32,126 nt of DNA, taken from positions 1 through 32,126 of the forward strand of contig JAODAS010000204.1 in the NCBI GenBank assembly GCA_025463555.1, in the 5' to 3' direction. Position numbers and translations under genes: made by a program. The notes under the pieces are model-generated. The model made no database searches. It was not told the DNA's origin and was given only the letters and a program-made list of their open reading frames with translations. This document shows positions 1 through 7,794 of the stretch, one piece after another. The stretch is from Schumannella sp. GTDB lineage: Bacteria > Actinomycetota > Actinomycetes > Actinomycetales > Microbacteriaceae. Every line of letters begins with the position of its first letter. Positions within the stretch are counted from its first letter, which is position 1.

Positions 1-224
1 TGAATGTACTCGAAGAGCTCAAGGCGACCGTGACCGTCTGGCGTCTGGAGCATCGCAATGTTGGCGTGGTTGCCATCAAGGCCGACGGCAGTGTCGGTCC
101 ACTCACCACTGACCGTGTCACGGCCGACGACCGTGAGACCGAGGTCGGTGAAAAAGGAGATCGTTGCTTCGAGGTCGCGAACGGCAATGCCGACATTCTC
201 AAGTTTGATGGACATACGATTCAT
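1..224 (-). CDS. VOC family (glyoxalase-like) protein, N-terminal part, cut by window edge
   Basis: The reverse strand encodes MNRMSIKLENVGIAVRDLEA followed by a segment with FFTDLGLTV, a typical first beta-alpha-beta unit of the vicinal oxygen chelate fold. The family includes glyoxalases, ring-cleaving dioxygenases and antibiotic-binding proteins, so the reaction cannot be named. The ATG at 224 overlaps the TGA of the upstream DUF2306 gene as ATGA, which favours it over the in-frame ATG at 215. Neither has a clear separate ribosome site, so translational coupling is likely. It is the last visible gene of the minus-strand operon that starts at 2903. The C-terminus lies outside the window. 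Confidence 0.8.
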   Translation of the reverse strand, partial: MNRMSIKLENVGIAVRDLEATISFFTDLGLTVVGRDTVSGEWTDTAVGLDGNHANIAMLQTPDGHGRLELFEYI

Positions 225-901
225 GCTAACGACGCGGTTATCCGCCGGATGCGCACGCGCTGAGTCCGCCGCCAGATGACGAACTCGGCCACGCCAAGGT
301 TGACCAACCAGGCTGCACCCATCGCGACGGCACGGGACAGTTCGTGGCTGGAGCCGAACACGATCGATCCGGGAATCAGGAACAGAGCCTGGGTGCCGGC
401 GGCGATCCCGAGGGCGTAGGCACGGGTCATCCACGCGCCGTGTGCTGTGTACTGGCGGCGGACGAGGGCACGCACCGCGAGCCCGATGCTGACGAGCATG
501 TATGTTCCGAAGACCAGCCGGATGCCGTGCAGCAGCGGACCGTCACCCACCGGTAGCGCGGAGAACGTCGCCATCCACAGGCCGGAGAGCGCGAGGATGA
601 TGCCTGCGGGGATGAGGACGCGCCCGGCCATCTTGTGCCAGCTTCGCCTGCCCCGTCGCAGCGCGGGGAGGAATTGGAATGCGCCGACGATGCTGAAGAT
701 CGTCGCCGACACTATGTGCAGGATGACGGGGAGCGGCGAACCGGTGAATCTCGCCGCCTCGGGTATGAGCTCGGGCCCGCCGCTCAGCTGTGTGAGTCGG
801 AGCGAGCCCGAGATGATCGGGATGAGCGCGAGCAGGATGAGCCCGGTGGGAATGAGCCAGAGGCCCCTGGTCCGCTGCGGTCGAGTGGTGGTGATCGTCA
901 T
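221..901 (-). CDS. DUF2306-like multi-pass membrane protein
   Basis: This 226-aa protein has about six hydrophobic segments separated by short polar loops. They include LWLIPTGLILLALIPII near the N-terminus, a segment around HIVSATIFSIVGAFQFL, and later helices with HGIRLVFGTYMLVSIGLAV. Histidines sit in or near the helices (ILHIVS, SWHKMAGR, LLHGIR), a pattern common in DUF2306 proteins. No biochemical role is established. I chose the ATG at 901 because AAAGG lies six bases upstream and because it follows the DUF4389 stop codon by only two bases. The preceding arginine-rich reading in the same frame is antisense-like extension inside the DUF4389 gene. It probably acts at the cytoplasmic membrane and is co-expressed with the MDR oxidoreductase. 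Confidence 0.75.
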   Translation of the reverse strand: MTITTTRPQRTRGLWLIPTGLILLALIPIISGSLRLTQLSGGPELIPEAARFTGSPLPVILHIVSATIFSIVGAFQFLPALRRGRRSWHKMAGRVLIPAGIILALSGLWMATFSALPVGDGPLLHGIRLVFGTYMLVSIGLAVRALVRRQYTAHGAWMTRAYALGIAAGTQALFLIPGSIVFGSSHELSRAVAMGAAWLVNLGVAEFVIWRRTQRVRIRRITASLA

Positions 902-903
902 GG

Positions 904-1596
904 TCAGCCTTTCGGTGATGGGGTGGACGAGTGATCGGGGTTGAGCCGGAAAGGCGGATACTCGTCGCCCATCAGCGCGACGTAGACGAGCACCCGGTAC
1001 GTCCACCGGTTGATGCCCATGAGGAAGTCGAACAGCGCCACCGGGTGGCGGCCCGTGATGAGCAGGAAGAATCCCGCGAGCACTACCAGGAGGTTCAGGA
1101 CGGAGTACCCACCACCCAGGCTCCCGTCCAGGCCGTTGAGCGCGGCGATGGGGTACAGCATGAACGGAACAACCAGCAATGCGACCACGACCAGATGTGG
1201 GATAGCGAGAAACCACTTGATCAGCACCCGACCTCGCGAGAGGCGCTCGGGATAGGCGACCGCAAGCGTTGCCGGGTAGTCGCGTGGGGACATGGAGAAG
1301 GGTGGGTAGCGGTCGGTTCCGAGCGCCGCGTAGACGTAGAACCCGACACGCCAGGTCCAGCGCATCACTCCGACGTTGAAGTCGAAGAGGGCGCGCGGGT
1401 AGCGACCGGTGATCAGGATGGCGAAGCCGGCGACCACGGTGACGATCATGAAACACACCCAGAGCACCGCGATCACGAGGAAGTGCGGGATCGCCAGGAG
1501 CATCTTGACGAGCCACAACCAGCGGGAGAGCCTCGAGTCGAGTTCTCCGGTGAGGCGGAGTGGAGAGCGCGTTTCCTTGGTCCAAGTTGGTTCCAT
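904..1596 (-). CDS. DUF4389 domain membrane protein (internally duplicated)
   Basis: The 230-aa protein contains two related halves. Each has a segment like WLWLVKMLLAIPHFLV or LIKWFLAIPHLVVVALLVV, then a helix ending ITGRYPRALFDF or ITGRHPVALFDF, then a Trp-rich R-W-T-(W/Y)-R-V motif and a Y-P-P-F motif. That repeated layout is characteristic of actinobacterial DUF4389 proteins. About four membrane helices are visible. The function is unknown. An AAGGA site lies eight bases before the ATG at 1596. The gene starts 18 bp after the MDR gene ends and stops two bases before the DUF2306 start, so it sits in the middle of one transcription unit. Confidence 0.82.
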   Translation of the reverse strand: MEPTWTKETRSPLRLTGELDSRLSRWLWLVKMLLAIPHFLVIAVLWVCFMIVTVVAGFAILITGRYPRALFDFNVGVMRWTWRVGFYVYAALGTDRYPPFSMSPRDYPATLAVAYPERLSRGRVLIKWFLAIPHLVVVALLVVPFMLYPIAALNGLDGSLGGGYSVLNLLVVLAGFFLLITGRHPVALFDFLMGINRWTYRVLVYVALMGDEYPPFRLNPDHSSTPSPKG

Positions 1597-1614
1597 CGCG
1601 GATTCCTTCTTTCG

Positions 1615-2664
1615 CTATTCGTGGTCGGTGGAGGCGAGGGTCACGACGACACTTCCCCGCTTGCGGCCGGTGTCGACGTACCGGTGCGCGGACTGGATCT
1701 GCTCGAACGGGAAGGTGCGATCGATCGTCGGGCGGAAGGCCCCTCGCGCTGCGAGGTCGACGACGTACTCGAGGTCCTCGGACCGATACGCGCCCGGGGC
1801 GGTGATCACGGTGATGCCGTGCCGGCGGGCTTTGCCGCGCGCGCTGATGATCGACCGGAGATCGCCCGCGACCAGGAGCACGGCGCCGCCTGCGTTCAGG
1901 ATGCTGTGAACCCGTGCGACCGGGGCGTTCCCGACACAGTCGACGATGACGTCATAGGTCGCACCGTCGCTTGTGAAGTCATGGTTCGTGTAGTCGATCG
2001 TGCGGTCGGCGCCGAGCGAGGCGACCAGTGCCTCGTTGGTCTTGCTCGACACTCCCGTCACGTGGGCGCCGGCGGCTTTGGCGAGTTGCACCACGGCGGT
2101 GCCCACGGCACCGGACGCACCGTTCACCAGCACCGTGGTGCCGTGCCCGATCGCGATCTGACTGAGGTAGCCGCGTGCGGTGATGCCTCCGAAGACCAGG
2201 CTCACCGCCTCCTCGAAGCTCATCGAGCTCGGCTTCACGGCGATCGCATCGGATGCAGCCGCGATGGCGTACTCGGCGTGGCCGCCGAACCGGCTGCCCA
2301 GCATCACCAGCACCTCATCGCCAGGCGCGAACCGGTCGACGTGCTCACCGACGGCGACGATGACACCGGCGACGTCCATGCCCAGTATCGGTCGCCTCGG
2401 CCTGAAGAATCCGAGCACGAGGGAGCTCGGGATCAGGAGCCCGGAAGGCACATCCCGCGAGCGGGTGCGGTGATCAGCAGCGCTCACCGTCGTGGCGCGG
2501 ACCCTGATCAGGATTTCGCCGGCAGCGGGCTCCGGCCGCGAGACTTCGACGATCTCGATGACATCCGGTGCGCCGAACCGGCGGTACACGGCGGCCTTCA
2601 TGGTTGCCGGCTGCCCCAGCGCGCTGGGCCGACTCCTTGCGGATGGTTGGGTTCTCGTGGTCAT
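1615..2664 (-). CDS. Zinc-independent MDR oxidoreductase (quinone oxidoreductase-like, NAD(P)H-dependent)
   Basis: A 349-aa medium-chain dehydrogenase/reductase. The N-terminal GroES-like domain starts at MKAAVYRRFGAPDVIEI (residue 22) and carries LGMDVAGVIVAVGEHVDRF and PGDEVLVMLG. The cofactor domain has VLVNGASGAVGTAVVQLAKA, a Rossmann fingerprint of the AxxGxxG type usual in NADPH-binding quinone reductases. The structural-zinc cysteine cluster of true alcohol dehydrogenases is absent. The family reduces quinones or alpha,beta-unsaturated carbonyls; the substrate here is unknown. I keep the ATG at 2664 although the domain starts at residue 22. AAGGAG lies six bases upstream, and the ATG overlaps the TGA of the preceding small gene as ATGA. 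Confidence 0.88.
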   Translation of the reverse strand: MTTRTQPSARSRPSALGQPATMKAAVYRRFGAPDVIEIVEVSRPEPAAGEILIRVRATTVSAADHRTRSRDVPSGLLIPSSLVLGFFRPRRPILGMDVAGVIVAVGEHVDRFAPGDEVLVMLGSRFGGHAEYAIAAASDAIAVKPSSMSFEEAVSLVFGGITARGYLSQIAIGHGTTVLVNGASGAVGTAVVQLAKAAGAHVTGVSSKTNEALVASLGADRTIDYTNHDFTSDGATYDVIVDCVGNAPVARVHSILNAGGAVLLVAGDLRSIISARGKARRHGITVITAPGAYRSEDLEYVVDLAARGAFRPTIDRTFPFEQIQSAHRYVDTGRKRGSVVVTLASTDHE

Positions 2665-2903
2665 TTGGTACTCCTTGTGATGTCGATTTGGGTGACGGAG
2701 ATGAGCGGCAGGCCGGCGTCGCGCAGCTTCTGCAAGACGCCATGAAGTGCCGCTTGATCGGCCAGGACGCCGCGGATCAGCGTGGTCCCGTCCTGATCGG
2801 GTGCGAGCGTCAGTCCGTCGAACCAGAAGGTCCAGCGGGCATCGAGATGTCCGCTGATACGTATCTCGTACAGCCCTGAGCTGCTACTTGGCGATGACCT
2901 CAC
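2661..2903 (-). CDS. Conserved small protein coupled to MDR oxidoreductase
   Basis: An 80-aa acidic soluble protein with a compact core, YEIRISGHLDARWTFWFDG followed by LTLAPDQDGTTLIRGVLADQ and AALHGVLQKLRDAGLPLISV. I recall similar small proteins next to NAD(P)-dependent alcohol dehydrogenase genes in actinomycetes, but I know no assigned function. The final ATGA overlap with the MDR gene implies coupled translation and perhaps a shared complex. The start is GTG at 2903 with only a weak purine stretch upstream. The N-terminal serine run (RSSPSSSSG) looks unconserved, so the true start is the least certain point. It is the first gene of the operon, 18 bp from the inverted repeat at 2921-2949. 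Confidence 0.7.
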   Translation of the reverse strand: MRSSPSSSSGLYEIRISGHLDARWTFWFDGLTLAPDQDGTTLIRGVLADQAALHGVLQKLRDAGLPLISVTQIDITRSTK

Positions 2904-2920
2904 CCTGGAAAACTAGAAGC

Positions 2921-2949
2921 AGATGTGGTGAGTGGTCATCACCACATCT
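2921..2949. promoter_or_regulatory. Perfect 11-bp inverted repeat before the five-gene operon
   Basis: AGATGTGGTGA (2921-2931) is followed by seven bases and then its exact reverse complement TCACCACATCT (2939-2949). It lies in the 51-bp gap between the LAL regulator stop (2955) and the small gene start (2903). It could be an operator for the downstream operon, or an RNA hairpin ending or attenuating transcription from the regulator gene. A TTTT run lies a little downstream on the minus strand, too far for a textbook terminator, so I favour an operator or attenuator. Confidence 0.5.
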
Positions 2950-2954
2950 GGTGA

Positions 2955-5615
2955 TCATCGCTCGGTGCGGAAGATGCCCAAGTCGGTGGCCCGTCGGACC
3001 GCCTCCCTGCGGGACGTGACCCCGAGCTTGGCGTAGATGTTCTTAGTGTGCGTGCGCAGTGTGTTGAGCGAGATCACTAGCTGGCGCGAGATCTCCGGAC
3101 CGGCGAGTTCGCTCCCGAGCAGGCGCAGCACGTCGAGCTCGCGGTCGCTCAGCGGGTCGACTAACCCCTGCGCCGCTGATCGCGGCCGACGAGCGGCCGT
3201 CGTCGCGGCGTGAAGGCGACGAACATAAGCACTGTCGTCTCCGCGTTTCGCCAGCGCGGCGAGCAGCCGCGCGACTGGCTCGCCCTCATCGGCGAACACC
3301 CGCACGTAGCCCTCGGGCTTGGCGAGCGATACGGCCCGGGCGAGCGCGTCGACTGCGTCCTCTATGCGCCCGGTCTTGTGCAGTGTGATGGACTGCAGCA
3401 CCAGGAGCTCGATCACGCTTCCCCAGCGGCCACCGTGCTCGGCGCCATGCAGCAGGCGCTCGACCAGGCGACTTGCGTCGGCAAGCTGCCTCGTGTCGAC
3501 GGGACGTGCCAACAGAACTCGGACGAGCGTCACGTGCTCGAACTCTCGAAGGTATGACAGCTGGTCGTCGACCGTAACGCCGCTACGCCGCACCCAGTCG
3601 AGCGTGTCGGCCTTCCGACCCGCGGTCAGCTGAACTCGAGCGCGAAGCGCAGGGATGGGATGGACGTCTGGGAAGAAATCCGGGGTGTAGAGCCGTTCAG
3701 CTTCATCGAGAATGGGGATAGCGATGGCGGGATCGCCGGCTGTCTGCAGGAGCCGTGCCGCCGCCATCCGCCGCCGATGGCGGTTCTGGGGCAGCCCGGC
3801 ATACTCGCCAAGTGCCTCGGCCGCCGCGAGGTGGCGGCGCGCCCCATCGAGGTCGTCACGCTCGCGGAGCAGGTCGGACATGCCCACGTGCATGTCCGCG
3901 GCACCTCGCAGCGGAGGCTCCGAACCCCCGGCCACGCCGAGAGCATGTCGGTAGGTCTCTCGCGCCTCGGTGAGCCGCCCTTGGGCGAGCTGGATGTCGG
4001 CCACGGCGATCGAGCCGCCGATCATGTCGGACAGGTGACCGGCCCGGTGGAGTTCCTCCAGCGAAACGGCCCAGGACGCGCGGGCGTCCGCGAGGTCTCC
4101 GCGGGACCACAGAATCAGGGCTAGCAGGCCGGTCGCCGAGCCTCGGTCGATGTGGTCCCGATCCTCGGCGAGTTCGACGGCGATGCGCGCATGCTCCGAC
4201 GCACTTTCGATGTCACCCGACGTCAACGCTTGCGCGGCACGGTACAGCGCGATGCCACCCTGTACGGCACGGATCTCCTCTGAAGTTCCGCCGTTGGCTG
4301 ATTCGGCATCGCGGAGCAATGCCTCGACGCCGTCGGTGCGACCTGCCGAGAGGAGGGTGCCGGCGAATCCGATGCTCAAGGCGGGACGGTCCCGGACGAT
4401 CTCTGCCGGGAGCATCTCGAACCAGCGCACGAGCGTGGTTTCCTGACGGCGTTGCTGCATCGCCGGCATTGCGAGGATGATCATGTCGGCGGCTCGGTCG
4501 AACGCCGCGGCATCGATGGCGTGGCCAATCGCCTCAGTCGTGTGATCATGTCGCTTGAACCAGTCGCTTGCCCGGAGGTGGAGCTCACCGACATCCTCAG
4601 ACAGCTCGTCGAGCAACCGGCCGCGGAGCATCTCCGCGAAGAGATGGTGATAGCGGTACCACTCACGGTGGTCGTCGAGCGGCACGAGGAAGAGATTCGC
4701 CCGGTCCAGTGCTTGGAGGGTTGCGGCGCCCCCGCCGGCGCCAGTGACGGCGTCACACAGGTCACCGGTCAGCCGCGACAGGATCGACGTCTCGAGCAGG
4801 AATCTCCGTACCGCCTCCGGTTGCCGCTCCAGCACCTCCTCGACGAGATAGTCGACGACATATCTGTCATCGCCAGCGAACCCTGCGATGAAGGCGCCCG
4901 CGTCATCGCGACCCTGCATCGACAGGGCGGCGAGCTGGAGCGCCGCGATCCAGCCCTCGGTCCGTTCTCCGAGAGTGACGACATCCTCGTCGTGGACGGC
5001 CAGTCCCATGATCTCGTTGAGGTAGGCGGATGCTTCGGCTGCGGTGAATCGCAGATCGGCGGCACGTATCTCGACGAGCTCGCCGCGCGCGCGTAGCCGT
5101 GCGAGCGGTAACGACGGGTCCGCGCGGCTGACGATCACCAACCGCACGTTCGCGGGAAGGGTCTCGACGAGAAACGCCATGCCGACCTGTACAGCCGTGT
5201 CCTGGATGACGTGGAAGTCGTCGAGCACGAGCACGACCGCGGTCGAACGGGAATCGAGGTCGTTCACCAGCGTTGCCAGGACTGCCTCAATAGACGACGG
5301 CGTGGACTGGAGGAGTTCGAGCGCTTCGACCCCGACCCCGGGTACGGCCACGTCCAGGGCGGCGATCACATAAGACCAGAACGACATCACCTCATCGTCG
5401 CGGGCGTCCAGTGACAGCCAGGCGACGCGCTGGTCATCGCCCAGGGAGGACAGCCATTCGGTCACGACCGTCGTCTTACCGAAGCCTGCCGGCGCCGCGA
5501 CGAGTGTGAGCTTCGCTGGTCCTCCGGCCAGGCGGTCGGTCAGCCGGGCCCGCGGCACCGTCGCGGATCGTCGCTGGGGAACATGGAATTTCGTCGCAAT
5601 GAGAGGGCCGACCAT
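2955..5615 (-). CDS. MalT-like LuxR family (LAL) ATP-dependent transcriptional regulator
   Basis: An 886-aa regulator with the usual large LAL layout. The N-terminal STAND-type ATPase has the P-loop APAGFGKTT at about residues 41-49 and a Walker B segment, VLVLDDFHVI, at about 130-138. A long helical TPR-like region follows. The C-terminal GerE/LuxR helix-turn-helix (LSDRELDVLRLLGSELAGPE, then LNTLRTHTKNIYAKLGV) occupies the last 65 residues. Such proteins activate transcription after binding an inducer and ATP. The longest reading starts at GTG 5621, but GGGAGG lies directly against it. The ATG at 5615 has that site at five-base spacing and is the better start. The regulator points into the five-gene operon at 2903-1 and probably controls it; the inducer is unknown. 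Confidence 0.92.
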   Translation of the reverse strand: MVGPLIATKFHVPQRRSATVPRARLTDRLAGGPAKLTLVAAPAGFGKTTVVTEWLSSLGDDQRVAWLSLDARDDEVMSFWSYVIAALDVAVPGVGVEALELLQSTPSSIEAVLATLVNDLDSRSTAVVLVLDDFHVIQDTAVQVGMAFLVETLPANVRLVIVSRADPSLPLARLRARGELVEIRAADLRFTAAEASAYLNEIMGLAVHDEDVVTLGERTEGWIAALQLAALSMQGRDDAGAFIAGFAGDDRYVVDYLVEEVLERQPEAVRRFLLETSILSRLTGDLCDAVTGAGGGAATLQALDRANLFLVPLDDHREWYRYHHLFAEMLRGRLLDELSEDVGELHLRASDWFKRHDHTTEAIGHAIDAAAFDRAADMIILAMPAMQQRRQETTLVRWFEMLPAEIVRDRPALSIGFAGTLLSAGRTDGVEALLRDAESANGGTSEEIRAVQGGIALYRAAQALTSGDIESASEHARIAVELAEDRDHIDRGSATGLLALILWSRGDLADARASWAVSLEELHRAGHLSDMIGGSIAVADIQLAQGRLTEARETYRHALGVAGGSEPPLRGAADMHVGMSDLLRERDDLDGARRHLAAAEALGEYAGLPQNRHRRRMAAARLLQTAGDPAIAIPILDEAERLYTPDFFPDVHPIPALRARVQLTAGRKADTLDWVRRSGVTVDDQLSYLREFEHVTLVRVLLARPVDTRQLADASRLVERLLHGAEHGGRWGSVIELLVLQSITLHKTGRIEDAVDALARAVSLAKPEGYVRVFADEGEPVARLLAALAKRGDDSAYVRRLHAATTAARRPRSAAQGLVDPLSDRELDVLRLLGSELAGPEISRQLVISLNTLRTHTKNIYAKLGVTSRREAVRRATDLGIFRTER

Positions 5616-5800
5616 ACTCACCTCCCGTCAGGATGGGCCGATCTGTGTCATCAACCTAACGTCAAATGCGCAGGCGGCTACAAGAGCCCGTCTGCTCACG
5701 GGGACAACTGTTGGCATCACGGACGGGGCTAGAGGCGGACCGCTCGCGGGCGTAGTATCCCAGCCGTCGGGCAAGGTGCTCGAGTTTGGAGGCAGGAAAA

Positions 5801-6247
5801 ATGTTCAAGAAGTCGATGGCAACGGCGGGTGTGACGGGCGCCGCTCTCGGTATCCTCTTGGCGGTCGGTGCCGTAGCACCGGTCAGCGCTGACCCGGTGT
5901 TCTTCCCGGTGGACGTAGTCGTACACACGGACTTCAGCGCAGAAATGAGCGAGTTCGAAGGGAATATTCCCGGTTGCGAGACCGGCACCGTGGTCAACGG
6001 CGAGGGCGCAACGCACTTCACACCGTGGGGCGGCGTGTTCGTGGGGGTGAAGGAGTTCACATGCGCAGGCGGTGAAGGAGGCGTCGATGTGCGGTTGAAC
6101 GCCCGATTCGGCGAGTTGGGGTCGACGGGGACCTGGACCGTCATCGATGGATGGGGTTCCCTAGAGGGCGTGAAAGCGTCCGGTTCCCTCGTCGGTGTGT
6201 ACACCGAGATCGGTATCGACGACCGTTACACCGGCTCGGCCAGGTGA
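5801..6247 (+). CDS. Secreted protein of unknown family
   Basis: A 148-aa protein starting MFKKSMATAGVTGAALGILL, a clear Sec signal peptide. The likely cut is after VAPVSA, leaving a mature domain that begins DPVFFPVDVVVHTDF. The mature part is rich in Gly, Val and Thr and has alternating short strands (GGVFVGVKEFTC, GTWTVIDGWGSLEGVKASGS). Two cysteines could form a disulphide. The GTW-x-V-x-x-G-x-G-x-(Y/L)-x-x-L/V-x-G rhythm resembles secreted beta-barrel proteins of the DUF3224 or dirigent-like kind, but I cannot assign a family. I chose ATG 5801 rather than the upstream in-frame TTG (5786), because GGAGG at 5788-5792 sits eight bases before the ATG. It is divergent from the LAL regulator. 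Confidence 0.75.
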   Translation: MFKKSMATAGVTGAALGILLAVGAVAPVSADPVFFPVDVVVHTDFSAEMSEFEGNIPGCETGTVVNGEGATHFTPWGGVFVGVKEFTCAGGEGGVDVRLNARFGELGSTGTWTVIDGWGSLEGVKASGSLVGVYTEIGIDDRYTGSAR

Positions 6248-6264
6248 CGCGGCCAAGCACACGA

Positions 6265-6303
6265 CAGCAGGCAGCCCGGCCGATCAGGCCGCGCTGTCTG
6301 TTG
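6265..6303. terminator. Long imperfect hairpin after the secreted-protein gene
   Basis: Bases 6265-6281 pair with 6287-6303 around a five-base loop. The stem has 16 pairs, including two G-T pairs, and one C-C mismatch. It starts 18 bp after the stop codon at 6247. No T-tract follows, so it may stop RNA polymerase weakly or protect the transcript end. Confidence 0.45.
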
Positions 6304-6417
6304 CAGCGCTGATCAGTCGCCTCGAGACTCTAGGTCCGGGTCGAACCGCATGACGATCAGATGACCGGCCCGCCGCGCGCTTTGGACGATGTCGGAGCCA
6401 TCCGCAAGACTGCCAGG

Positions 6418-6828
6418 ATGGCTGTTTTCGATCATCTCGGCATCACCATCGACGATTTGCACCGCGCCACGGCGCAGTTTCATCCGGTGTTGGAAGCGCT
6501 CGGATTCACTCGACACGACGCGGATGGCTCGGTCTCCTGGTTTCGGGATGGCGAGCCGGAACTGATCCTCTTTCCCGCCCGCGAAGCAGGCGCAGGACCG
6601 CACAGGCACGGGCAGGTCGGATGGCAGCACCTCGCTTTCGCCGTCCATTCGCCGGCGGAGGTCGATCGTCTGCATGCGGTCGCGCTCGGCGCAGGCTGGT
6701 CCGCGGTGCGCGAGCCGAAGAAGTACCCGCGGTTCACTGACCGGTACTACGCCTCATTCGTCGAGGACGACAACGGTATCAGGCTCGAGTTCATGTATAA
6801 CCCGCCGCCAGACACAGTTGCGGGCTGA
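6418..6828 (+). CDS. VOC family (glyoxalase/bleomycin resistance-like) protein
   Basis: A 136-aa single-domain-pair VOC protein. It opens MAVFDHLGITIDDLHRATAQ, then FHPVLEALGFTRH. The second half has WQHLAFAVHSPAEVDRLHAV and ends YASFVEDDNGIRLEFMYNPP. The metal-ligand positions H (first strand), H (QHLAF) and E (RLEFMY) are all present, which supports a metal-dependent member. The substrate is unknown. An in-frame ATG at 6361 would add a 19-residue arginine-containing tail before the conserved start. I prefer ATG 6418, although only AGG directly before it resembles a ribosome site. The DUF6157 gene follows in the same direction after 32 bp. Confidence 0.82.
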   Translation: MAVFDHLGITIDDLHRATAQFHPVLEALGFTRHDADGSVSWFRDGEPELILFPAREAGAGPHRHGQVGWQHLAFAVHSPAEVDRLHAVALGAGWSAVREPKKYPRFTDRYYASFVEDDNGIRLEFMYNPPPDTVAG

Positions 6829-6860
6829 CGGTAAACGGCTGCGATCGGCACAATGGCATC

Positions 6861-7283
6861 ATGCACACGACCAACTACTTCGACACCTTCATCGCTGTCG
6901 CCCCCGACACCAGCGCCCTCCAAGCGATGGTGCCGCCCGCCCGTACGAAAGCCAGTGTCGCCGAGCTCACTTATCGACTCATCGCCGAGAACCCTTACCG
7001 TCATACCTCCGACGATGTCATCTTCACGGTCTGGGCCGACCGTGGAGACATCCCCGAAGCACGGCGCCTTAGCGCGCGGGAAGAGTTCTTTTCCCACGGA
7101 CAGCCCTGCCTTCGTTCAAGCGATCTGGGCAAACGGTATGGGTGGGGCGTGCACTCGAACGCGGAAGGCCGGGTCGCTCTCGTTCCGCTTGGCTCGGTGG
7201 AGTACGAAAGGTTCGCCTCGGGCGCGACACCCGAGGGAGTCGCCGTCGCCGTCCAACAGGCGATGCGCAGCAGCCGAGGGTGA
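6861..7283 (+). CDS. DUF6157 family protein
   Basis: A 140-aa soluble protein with the start MHTTNYFDTFIAVAPDTSAL and a central block with AELTYRLIAENPYRHTSDDV and IFTVWADR. Further on it has FFSHGQPCLRSSDLGKRYGW, then GWGVHSNAEGRVALVPLGSV and a C-terminal YERFASG. This pattern (H-T-T-N-Y-x-D-T-F-I start, N-P-Y-x-x-T-S-D-D, G-x-P-C-L-R-x-S-x-L-x-K-x-Y-G-W-G) is how I recognise DUF6157. No activity is known for the family. The start codon lacks a strong AGGAGG. It may share a transcript with the VOC gene just upstream. Confidence 0.75.
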   Translation: MHTTNYFDTFIAVAPDTSALQAMVPPARTKASVAELTYRLIAENPYRHTSDDVIFTVWADRGDIPEARRLSAREEFFSHGQPCLRSSDLGKRYGWGVHSNAEGRVALVPLGSVEYERFASGATPEGVAVAVQQAMRSSRG

Positions 7284-7533
7284 GGATCGCCTAGGCGCTC
7301 CGGATCGGGCTGGTGGCCGAGCAGGTCGGCTAGGAAACGCTCCGATCCGCGCCACCATGGGAGGGTGAGCTACCACTTCACCGAAGGAGCAACTAGGCGG
7401 CTAACCCCAGTACGCGACGAAGGCCTCCTGGTCCTGAGCAGCTTCCGCTTCACAGCGATGAGGTCAGCAGCAGCAGAGCAATGGGGCGACGCCCACCTAT
7501 TTCGTCGGCCTCGCCGCGGCAGGGAGCGAGGTC

Positions 7534-7794
7534 GTGAACATCGTCGCCGTCAGCGTCGTCTACGCGGCCGTGCTGCTCGCGATCAGCGTGCTGCTCCTGC
7601 CCGGCGCGCTCGTCGCCTCGCGCGGTTTCGCCGTGCGTTGGGGTATCGCCGTCGGCATCTGGGGCGGAATACTCGGGCTCGCTGTCGGGCTCGGCGTGCC
7701 CCTGTTCCCGGGGGCGCTCTGGTTCTGGATCCCGTCGGGGTTCCTCACCGCCGTGCCCCTGGTGATTGCGGCCAGGGCCGAAGCACGCGCGTGA
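7534..7794 (+). CDS. Small two- to three-helix membrane protein
   Basis: An 86-aa hydrophobic protein with helices at about residues 4-26 (VAVSVVYAAVLLAISVLLLP), 36-54 (WGIAVGIWGGILGLAVGLG) and 60-78 (ALWFWIPSGFLTAVPLVIAA). I do not recognise a named family. The start is GTG 7534 with GGGAGCGAGG just upstream; the reading upstream in the same frame has a stop at 7459. Its TGA overlaps the GTG of the next gene (GTGA, 7791-7794). In actinomycetes small membrane proteins are often paired this way with a winged-helix regulator, and here the regulator is truncated. The 250-bp gap before this gene (7284-7533) holds a 10-bp palindrome, CGCCTAGGCG, near 7288 and nothing else I can support. Confidence 0.65.
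   Translation: MNIVAVSVVYAAVLLAISVLLLPGALVASRGFAVRWGIAVGIWGGILGLAVGLGVPLFPGALWFWIPSGFLTAVPLVIAARAEARA

Noticed and set aside
931-2745. A 604-codon open frame on the plus strand.
   Set aside because: It is antisense to the DUF4389 and MDR genes, is overloaded with Asp, Glu, Arg and His, and has no domain. Long antisense frames are expected in high-GC DNA.
7365-7790. Extension of the truncated regulator upstream to GTG 7365.
   Set aside because: That frame passes out of phase through the small membrane-protein gene as an Arg-rich stretch; homology starts only at 7791.
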